From Rosa chinensis (taxonomy: Eukaryota; Streptophyta; Magnoliopsida; Rosales; Rosaceae): DNA of 64,000 bases. Shown one piece after another: positions 56,736-64,000 of this stretch (its first letter is position 1; the number at the start of each line of letters is the position of its first letter). The position numbers and the translations under genes were made by a program. The notes beneath the pieces are model-generated. The model made no database searches. It was not told the DNA's origin and was given only the letters and a program-made list of their open reading frames with translations. The stretch spans positions 64,808,397 to 64,872,396 of the forward strand of contig NC_037088.1 in the NCBI RefSeq assembly GCF_002994745.2, read 5' to 3'.

Positions 56736-56960
56736 ATGGGCCGAGTTTCAGAAACAGTTTTGGACGAGTTGGGCCGGGTATCTGAAACAGTTTTGGATGT
56801 GTTGGGCCGAGTTTCAGAAACAGTTTTGGATGTGTTGGGCCGAGTTTCAGAAACAGTTTTGGACATGATGGGCCGAGTTTCTGAAACAGTTGGGGATACG
56901 TTGGGCTGGGTTTTCTGCAACAGTTTGGGTGTTTTGGGCCGAATTGCTGAAACAGTTTGA
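56736..56960. repeat. 33-bp minisatellite, 6-7 units
   Basis: Units contain GGGCCGAGTTTCAGAAACAG and TTTTGGATGTGTT. They are diverged toward the right end. The multiple-of-three length leaves a frame (GRVSETVLDVL repeated) open on the plus strand and another on the minus strand. Confidence 0.93.
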
Positions 56961-57006
56961 AACAGTTGGTTTAAATAAAAGGATTGGTATGGTTAATAAT
57001 GAGAGC

Positions 57007-57340
57007 AGCTTACGCTCGAGTGGTTGAAGGCTGAGTTTGTGTACTAGAGGTCTGAGGTTCGAACCTCGCCTCTCGTTTATTTTATTATGTTCGTTTTGGA
57101 CATAATAAGTATAACATTTGTACATACTATAATAAGCACAGCTTGTGCTCCAGTGGTTGGGGGCAAGTTTTCATACACCAGGTTAAGAGTTCGAACCTTG
57201 CCTCCCCTTTTATTTTATTATGTCGCTTATGACATAATAAATATAACACGTGAGGATATATTAATGAATGTAGCTCTTGCTTCAGTGGTTGGGAGCTAAG
57301 CCTTGGGGTATAGGGTCGGGAGTTCGAACCTTACCTCTTA
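57007..57340 (+). repeat. Three tandem tRNA-like (pol III promoter-like) units
   Basis: Units at about 57007-57074, 57138-57208 and 57270-57337. Each has an A-box-like start (GCTC..GTGGTTGG/AAGG) and a B-box-like GTTCGAACCT about 40 bases later. The first two are followed by a perfect hairpin: TTATTATGT...ACATAATAA, then TTATTATGTC...GACATAATAA. They look like tRNA-derived SINE heads. Cloverleaf folding was not fully traced, so they are not called as tRNA genes. Confidence 0.65.
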
Positions 57341-58115
57341 CAAATATTTTTTTTGGATCTCGTATGTGCACGATATACAGATGTATATACGGTCAGTACA
57401 GCATACGTACAGTATGTAGAGCTTCATACTATAGCCGAGCCGAATGCAGCCAAACAGTACGGCTAAGTTGAGCCGAGCCGAGCCGAGTAGGAGGTTAGTG
57501 GGCCGAGTTTTTTGGCCCAAATTGGTTTGGGCCGGTTCGAAATGTTGTTGGTTCGGTTTCTTTGGCCCAAATGGCCAACCTTAGTGCTTAGCCCAAGGAA
57601 TGAGCAAGCCCAAGCCATCATCACTGTTGAGTGAACAAGTGCTAGTGGACCCTCCCTGAGCCCACAGAAGGCCCAAGTGGCCCATATTGAATAAGAAGAC
57701 GTTGTGGAGGTGTCTAATTATTTTTTTTTCTTGATTTAGTGCAGCGTTGTTTTTCTACACATTGCCTTGTGAGAGTGTCACTGTACTTATATGCCAGTAC
57801 AGGGTGACGATTAGTGTGAAAATAACTTTTTGTGCAATACCACGTAGTGATTTGGGTGTGTGTTGCTTGAGGCAATTGTTGTGTTGAAATTTTGAGAAAT
57901 GTGGATTGCGAAAGAATGTCGTAGTGTTGAATTGTTTTAGTGGCTATTGGGATGTATTTTCATACATAGTGCCATAGCTTTGTCGATTACTACAGTTAGT
58001 AAAGATGGAGATTTGATGGTTGATTGTTTCCTGTATGAACTACAGAAAACCTTAATCGGGAGAAATGGACTTGCGATCTAAATTTCGGGACGAAATTTCT
58101 TTAAGGAGGATAGAT
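57341..58115 (+). other. 3' internal region and polypurine tract
   Basis: Includes a GAGCC pentamer run (57474-57487) and GGCCCAA-rich stretches. It ends with the phrase TTTCGGGACGAAATTTC and TTAAGGAGGATAGA just before the LTR, as in chromovirus-type gypsy elements. Confidence 0.65.
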
Positions 58116-60359
58116 TGTAATACCCCTTTTCTCTTTTTACTTTACTTTTCAAACAAAGTATTGTGGGTTCCGGGTTTTGGGCAATAAAATGGAGGAGTAG
58201 TACTTTTGTCGTGATGGTGGGTTTTAAAAGAATCAGAAAATCAAGAGCTCAATCAGCTCTCTCTCTCTCTCGTCCGAAAACGCAAAAACAGAGCAAGAAC
58301 TCTCTGTTCTTTTTCTTCCTCCACCGACCATCATTTGGCACCAAACAACCTTCAGTGGCTTCGTCTCAGCCTTGCGAAGCTACCTACGGCGGTTTTGGGT
58401 CACAGCACGGCCGGAAGACGGCGGCGAAGAGACTGGTTCGTCCAGCCCCGAATTGGAATCCAATCATGGTGGTTCGAGCTACCGATCACAATACCTTCTC
58501 AAACTCCATCCACAGGTTCGCATCAACCTCCTGAAGCTCCCAGAAGCAACCTTGCACGGCGACACAGCCCGTAGCAGCAGCTGCAAGGCAACCTCACTGA
58601 ACCGGAATTATCTATTCAAATATCTCGAGCTACAGGACGTCGTTTTGCATGTTTCTTGGACTGGTGAACTCAGAGTGAGGATCTGAACAACTTTATTGAA
58701 GGGATCGAGGCCTGAGGTTGAAGTTTTTACGTTGAAAACTCAAGCCCGCCGGATTCTGGAAAATTTCCGGCCACCCCGACTGTTTTAGGTAATTTCGACC
58801 CCTTCCGGTCATTTTCAGACTTCATGCTAGTTAGAAAAATTGTTGGGCTTGATGAGATGAAGAGGACCAGCCCGGCCCCGACACCATTGGCGGTGGTCGG
58901 CGGAGGCTCTGTCCAATTTCCGGCGGCCCTTTTCCGGCCACGTCCGGGGGTCAAAAATGTGTTTTCTTTACATTTTTAGGTTCTACGTTTCAATACGATC
59001 GTATGCATATATAATTCATAATTTTTGGATATCGTATGATTTAATTATGAATTTTGCGATTTCGATCGATTTCGATCGTTCGATTTGTGATCTGTGAAGA
59101 TCGGACCGTCCGATGGACTTGTAGTTTTGATATGTTGATCGTATGACTGTCCCTATGACTTTGTGTGGTCATGGGAGAAGATCCGATCGTTGGATCTTCG
59201 TATAATTGTGAAGTTTTGGAGAAGTTGGAGGTTGTTGAGTTGGTTTTGATTGAAGTTGATTTTGGGTTAAATTGATGGTGAATGGCAGTTTATACAATTA
59301 TACTGTTGGATTTTCGTATAATTTTTTGGCGTGTTTTGTGTTAATTTGAAGACGCAGCGGGAGTATCGAGGTGAGTAAACCGCACATGGTTCATTCACGA
59401 ACAGAAGTTCTAAATATTTATATTTAATGCTATAATATTTATAGCTGTTAATACATGTGCAAATGACTTTATACATATTTTATTATTGATAAAATATACG
59501 TGATGTTCGGTTGTGTTGAGGAAATTATATATTGAGTGAGGTGTTGAGTTTATTGTTTGAGAAACAATAAATTGTTGATTTGTTGAGATATATTGATCTG
59601 TGGAGATCAATAGGTCACGGGGGTGACCATGGCATCTATTAGTGAACCACGCTCTTGTACCGAGTCGGTGGTTACTAATAGCATTAAATCGTGAACCACA
59701 CTCTTGCGCCGAGCCGGTGGTTACGATCAGTTAGAGCTCTAATCTGTCTGCCAAATGTTGAGTGACCTTATGAGGGTAACGGGGAGTGACTCATAAGTGT
59801 ATAATATATATATGTGAGGGTGAGAAAGTATTGAGTGACCTTATGAGCGAAATTGAGAGTAACTCATATGTGTCTATATATATATATATATATGTGAGAG
59901 TGAGAAAGTGATGAGATTTTGTGGTGATTGTTGTGATTGTGTTATTACTACAATTTCAATTGCTTGAGTTGAAATTGTTATATTAAATTTGTGCAATCCT
60001 TTCGTTTACTCATACGGGCTGTCAAGCTCACCGGGTTTGTGTTGTTGCAATCCCGGTACACAATATATATTTGTGTAGCGGGAAATCTTACAGGTCAGGA
60101 GAATCGAGGAGGTGATCAGGCTGCCTAGAGTAGTGGTATTTGAGTTACAGCATTATTGTGAGTTTCGTTATGTTCATTTTGAACTTATCAATTTGGAAAT
60201 TGTGATAATGTGCTGAAATAAGAAATTGAGGAGTTGGGTATTGTAATATTGAGTGGTGCGAGGCGTGTTACTCTGAAAGAAAATTTTAGATTGATATTTG
60301 TATTTGTAATTATTCATGTTTCGGATTTGAATTTCTTATTCAAAATTCGGGGCGTGACA
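58116..60359 (+). repeat. 3' LTR (2244 bp)
   Basis: TG...CA ends. The GC-rich part at 58330-58960 yields overlapping ORFs (58163-58686 and others) that I regard as chance frames in the LTR. The last 635 bp match the truncated 5' LTR. Confidence 0.85.
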
Positions 60360-61144
60360 GGGATACCTTGCATGGGTGTGTGTGTCGCTAACTTGCTAAC
60401 GCTGACCCCCCAATCAAAAAAAAAAAAACAATTAAGGCTTGTTTAATTGTTGTCCTGGAGCTTTGTTTTAAACATGATTAATTTAATACAAGGGTGAGCA
60501 AGATCAAATGTCGAAGTCAGGATGTGTAGAGACAAAACATGATCATATGTGGGTCTCTCCCAGTCGCACCTGCAAACAGATGAAGTTGAATTAATTATTG
60601 CCGGTGAAAGCATGGATCCAAAAGACTACTTCATCTTCAGATTGAGCTCATAAACACATGTTACTGGCTTAAAAATACAGCCACTGCGCACTACCTTGTT
60701 CAAATTCGCTTCAACCAAAGTTTAACACCAGTAAGCAATTTCAGAAGCAGATCGAGTGGCTGATAAAGAGAAGAGAACCAAAAGTAAAGTTTCAGAATTG
60801 AGTTCTTTCTATTCCCAAGTTGAGGCTCCAGGCAATGAAATCTCTTAATTGCTTTGAGAAGTTTAGGCTCATCCAAATCCAGGGCCAAGTGTGATCGCAC
60901 CTCTAGGAGCGGCCTTGTTCCATTTTTGACATCGCCTCCAGTTCGCCTGGACCTGGAAAAAGAAAGAAACAAGTAAAGAAGTCAGAGAAACAAAAGAGCA
61001 AAATGTTTAGCCGTTGGGTGCCCATAGCAATTTGTGGCCCAAAACATTCGAAGGCTGCTTTCGGGTTTCAGATGAAAATTTAAAAGTGTGACTCGGAGTT
61101 TACTCGACATTATGAGTGCCCATATCAAATTTGGGGTCCAAAAG
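60360..61144 (-). pseudogene. Possible last exon (60700-60952), unidentified
   Basis: After an acceptor-like TTTTTCCAG the minus strand encodes 83 codons to a stop at 60700: SRRTGGDVKNGTRPLLEVRS, then LDLDEPKLLKAIKRFHCLEP and a hydrophobic tail ending LLTGVKLWLKRI. The composition looks protein-like but I do not recognise it and see no upstream exon before the MITE. The rest of the stretch is AT-rich with an A-run at 60417-60429. Confidence 0.35.
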
Positions 61145-61855
61145 TAGGGCTGTAAGTAGGCTCGATACAGCTCGTGTTCGATTGGTATTCGGCTCGATTT
61201 TAGCTCGTTCGGCTCGTGTTCGTAAGATAAATGAGCTGAGCTTGAGCTCAATATTAAGCTCGGCAAAAAAACGAGCCGAGCTTGAGCAAGGATATATTCG
61301 GCTCGTCTAGCTCGTGAGTAGCTCCTATTTTCCATGAGTAGCTCGAGCTTGTTAAAACTTGGCTCGTTTGTTAAAGCTCGACTAATGAAATTTATACTAT
61401 AAAAATATAATTATTCTAATCTCAATTCTTCAATTCTTTTTATTACATTTCTTTTCAATTGGAAGAGAATCTGAGTTGGCCCCATTCTTATTTAATTAGT
61501 TTAAGTGCAATTTTGAGTTTGATTCATCATTTTGAGTTTATTCTAGACAACAAAAGGGATTTGTATGATGGTCAGACATCAAATTTGGATTATTAATTAA
61601 AAAAAAATTCTATCTTTTTTATTTTTTAAATTTAAAGTCAAATGAGCCAAGCCGAGCCTATTCAAGCTCGAGCTCGTCCAATAAATCAAGCCGAGCCAAG
61701 CCTAGCTCGGGCATAAGAAAAATATTCAAGCCGAGCCGAGCTTGAGCATGGAAAAAAAAATTCAAGCTTTAGCCCGGCTCGAGCTCGATAAAAAACAAAT
61801 GAGCCGAACATGATCACCTTGGTATTCGCTCCGGCTCGGCTCATTTACACCCCTA
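61145..61855. mobile_element. hAT-type MITE with 8-bp target duplication
   Basis: Ends are TAGGGCTGTAAGTAGGCTCG and the reverse complement of TAGGGGTGTAAATGAGCCGA. The flanks carry the perfect 8-mer TCCAAAAG at 61137-61144 and 61856-61863. The element is 711 bp. Both sides are rich in GAGCTCG/GAGCCGAGC words that pair across the element, with an AT-rich centre. Confidence 0.85.
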
Positions 61856-61863
61856 TCCAAAAG

Positions 61864-62640
61864 CCTTGATTGGTGCGGACCAAGCAACATAACCCTCAAG
61901 CAAAGCCCACATCCAAATTTGGACCCATTTGAGGAAATCGGCGAAACTTGACGCTACGGGTGTCCAAATAGAAAAATACCCGAATATTGGTTTCGTAAAA
62001 AAATGCTTCGAAACCCAAAATGAAGATCCTTTTGGTACAAAACCAAGGAAAAGGCAAATACCCGAAATCCACAAATACTATGAACTATAATGGTTTGATC
62101 CCTTCACAGGGTATGTAGGCAATCTAGCGACCCACTATATGCAACCACAAATTCAAATCGAATCCTTGACTCCACCAGTCAAATTTAGCAAATCCGAATC
62201 TCTGACTCCACAAGTCAAATTCACCCAAACAGCAGAAAAATCAAATCATTCCCAAATCACCCAAAAGCAAATTCAAGGGCTCTAAACCCTCACAAATATC
62301 TCAAACACAAATCCAAAAATAAATGGGTCATCTACCCATTTAAATCCCAAATACTGGAACTACATGTGGTTTGATCCCGCAAGGGTATGTAGGCAATCTA
62401 GAATCAAATAATGTAGATGCAACCGCATCCCAAACACTATTCCTATTCCAAAAACCCAAGCCTTCCAATGGGTCATCCACTCATTGGAACTCTTGAACTA
62501 CGAGTGGCTTGATCCCTTCTCGGGTACGTAGGCAACCCATTCCAAAATTCGGGTGCAGCCGCAAAACAAACAACCACACACTGACTTCTTTATAAATGGA
62601 ATCAAAAGGTGTTTCCCTTGTAACAAGGGATTGTAATTAA
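61864..62640. repeat. Three dispersed copies of a GATCCC...GTAGGCAA motif
   Basis: A phrase of the form GAACTAC-x-TGGYTTGATCCC...GGGTAYGTAGGCAA occurs near 62080-62135, 62348-62400 and 62492-62540, in CAA/AAATCC-rich sequence. Similar phrases occur in plant LTR retrotransposon interiors, so this is probably a remnant of one. No coding domain seen. Confidence 0.55.
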
Positions 62641-63319
62641 GAGACACATTATGTCTTGAATCAGTCAAACCCGAAATAATTAAAACTCTATTATGTTAAT
62701 GAATACAAGTAAAATTACGTTAGGTGATATTTTACACTTTGTGCAATTTTTAACTCAACAGGCTCCATTACATGTGTTTGGAGTAGAAGTTTTGTATACT
62801 CGTACTCATACTTATATGAGTCTCGCTTAATTAGAAGCTACTTTTCAATCTCTTACGACAATTCAGTATGATTGTAGCTTTGTCGAACACTCAACAAACC
62901 CTAATCCATTCTTACGAAGGTTGATTTAGAAAAGTTCATAAAGGCTCGAAATGATGTATTGCCGTCAATGCGTTGTGCCTTTTCCTTTTGACAAGGATGG
63001 GACTCATAAGAGTAAAGACCAACAAAATATTTGTTAGAAGATCTCGCCAAATAAAACAAAGAGACTAAGATACTATATACGATGAGTTTCAGAATAGATT
63101 TTTTTATTATTAACAATATGGAAGGCAAAAAGTTGTGGTGGATTGCTGGCGGTGACGAACGATAACAAAAGCAAAAGAAGCTAAAGAAACTACTGGAATT
63201 TACAAAGCAAAGTGATTATTACTGGTTCAATGCATAATATTTATAGAACCCTATCGTATTGAAATACCTAAATGTCATAATTGACTTTCAAGTTTCAAAT
63301 GCAGGTTCACATGCATGAC
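62641..63319. other. No supported gene
   Basis: AT-rich. A 75-codon minus-strand frame (62901-63128) has no recognisable content. Confidence 0.35.
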
Positions 63320-63535
63320 TACTTTTCTAAGTGACATGACTATATAGATTACTGGGAAAAGATAAAAATTGAAGAGGAAGAGATATAATGAGTACTATTC
63401 TTAATGACATGACCATACTATTTGGAAAAGAAAAAAATTAAAGAGGACAGAAAACTTACTTTCTTGAGTGACATGACCATACTACTCGGAAAAGGACAAA
63501 AAAGAGGACATGAGGTGAAAAGTATGGTAGCTCAT
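63320..63535. repeat. Tandem repeat with GTGACATGACCATACTA core, 3 units
   Basis: Units of about 70 bp, each with the core followed by GGAAAAG and AAAGAGGAC. Related to 16105-16330. Confidence 0.75.
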
Positions 63536-63549
63536 AACTTTTATATCAC

Positions 63550-64000
63550 CGTCCGTGAATCACTCTCACCATTATTATAGTATATCAATTTCAGGTTTTG
63601 ATGTGTGCATGCTACCTTATTTTCTTTGGCAAGATCACAATGTAAGCAAACCACCATCACATGCATGTATCTTCTATAAAAATCTCCTGCACTCTGCTAA
63701 AGTTAAAGAAAAATGAGAGTAACCAATCTATTTAACATTGCCAACTACATACTCAGATAACAATAAAAGATCAGTTGAGAGAACCAACTTCAAAATCTAA
63801 TGACTACAGGTTTAGAACTATATCAAATTCAACCATCTAGATTCATCACAGAGGTATCAATATCTTGTAACTTCCGTGTTTCTGCTAATACTGCAATTTA
63901 AAGCCGAAATACCGAAAGTTATCGTAAAACCACTTGCTCATTTCGGCTACACTTATCTAATAGGTAGTAGATGGATCACAGAGAACATTTATATAAACCT
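63550..64000. repeat. Second copy of the MurC intron 1 segment
   Basis: Collinear and same orientation as 11770-12222, running off the window end. In the first copy MurC exon 1 starts about 280 bases further right, so a second exon 1 could lie just outside the window on the minus strand. Confidence 0.8.

Larger units (their letters stand above)
52770..60359 (+). mobile_element. Ty3/gypsy-type LTR element carrying a WUSCHEL-type gene
   Basis: The left LTR is truncated (only its last ~635 bp, 52770-53404). It is followed by the PBS TGGTATCAGAG (53408-53418), which matches the initiator tRNA-Met primer. On the right, the phrase TTTCGGGACGAAATTTC and a purine tract precede an LTR that starts TGTAATACCCC (58116) and ends GGGGCGTGACA (60359). 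No gag, RT or integrase domain is visible in the 4.7-kb interior. Instead it holds a homeobox gene in antisense, a 33-bp minisatellite and tRNA-like repeats. The element depends on other elements for mobility. Confidence 0.85.

Noticed and set aside
57007..57340. Three genuine tRNA genes
   Set aside because: Acceptor and anticodon stems could not be matched convincingly; treated as tRNA-derived repeats.
58163..58686. Three overlapping 79-123 codon ORFs
   Set aside because: They lie in the GC-rich part of the 3' LTR in all three frames; no domain and no conservation evidence.
62710..62830. Frame around QAPLHVFGVEVLYTRTHTY considered as an organelle-derived insertion
   Set aside because: I could not match it to any plastid or mitochondrial gene; a BLAST to organelle genomes would decide.

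Overview
This is nuclear DNA of a flowering plant, most likely a eudicot. It has a nuclear gene for a plastid division protein, spliced genes with GT/AG introns, and very dense plant transposable elements. A rosaceous origin is my guess from the general look of the repeats and is not proved by anything here. Only four ORFs look like intact protein genes: MinD (4959-5948, +), two almost identical kelch-like genes (38323-39573 and 43950-45197, both -), and a WUSCHEL-type homeobox gene (55420-56235, -) that lies inside an LTR retrotransposon. Nearly everything else is mobile or decayed sequence.

Layout. 1-4591: decayed Ty1/copia element ending in a short 3' LTR and full of tiny hairpins with constant loops and co-varying arms. 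4959-5948: MinD. 6762-12811: a multi-exon MurC (UDP-N-acetylmuramate-L-alanine ligase) gene on the minus strand. It has an in-frame stop, a frameshift, at least one lost exon, and a 2.0-kb Mutator-like element (8209-10237, 9-bp target duplication) in an intron. Part of its first intron is repeated at the right edge of the window (63550-64000). 13430-16870: three broken copies of the kelch-like gene and its 3' flank. 17100-21900: a poly(A) retroposon with 13-bp target duplications, the 3' end of a LINE, and a Ty3/gypsy gag/PBS/LTR remnant, all on the minus strand.

21851-36255: a composite tandem array of ~586-bp and ~1.62-kb units. It is split by a very young LTR retrotransposon (24619-31388) whose two LTRs differ visibly by exactly one 39-bp minisatellite unit. 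36256-36960: the copia reverse-transcriptase remnant, a short piece of which was copied into each 1.62-kb unit. 37230-45900: the two intact kelch-like genes in a ~5.6-kb duplication, with a Mutator-like element (40407-41451) carrying a gene-like exon between them.

45900-52400: a patchwork of fragments from unrelated genes (ubiquitin-like domain, polyamine oxidase, FtsH protease, DHHC acyltransferase-like) around a ~1.5-kb minisatellite. 52770-60359: a Ty3/gypsy-type element with no recognisable pol that carries the WUSCHEL-type gene in antisense, a 33-bp minisatellite and three tRNA-like units. 61145-61855: a hAT-type MITE with an 8-bp target duplication. 62090-64000: short dispersed repeats and the second MurC-intron copy.

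The genes do not form a pathway. MinD and MurC both relate to the bacterial ancestry of plastids and lie tail to tail, but MurC is dead here. The main theme is gene capture and duplication by transposons. All identities come from motif recognition by eye; no database search was run.
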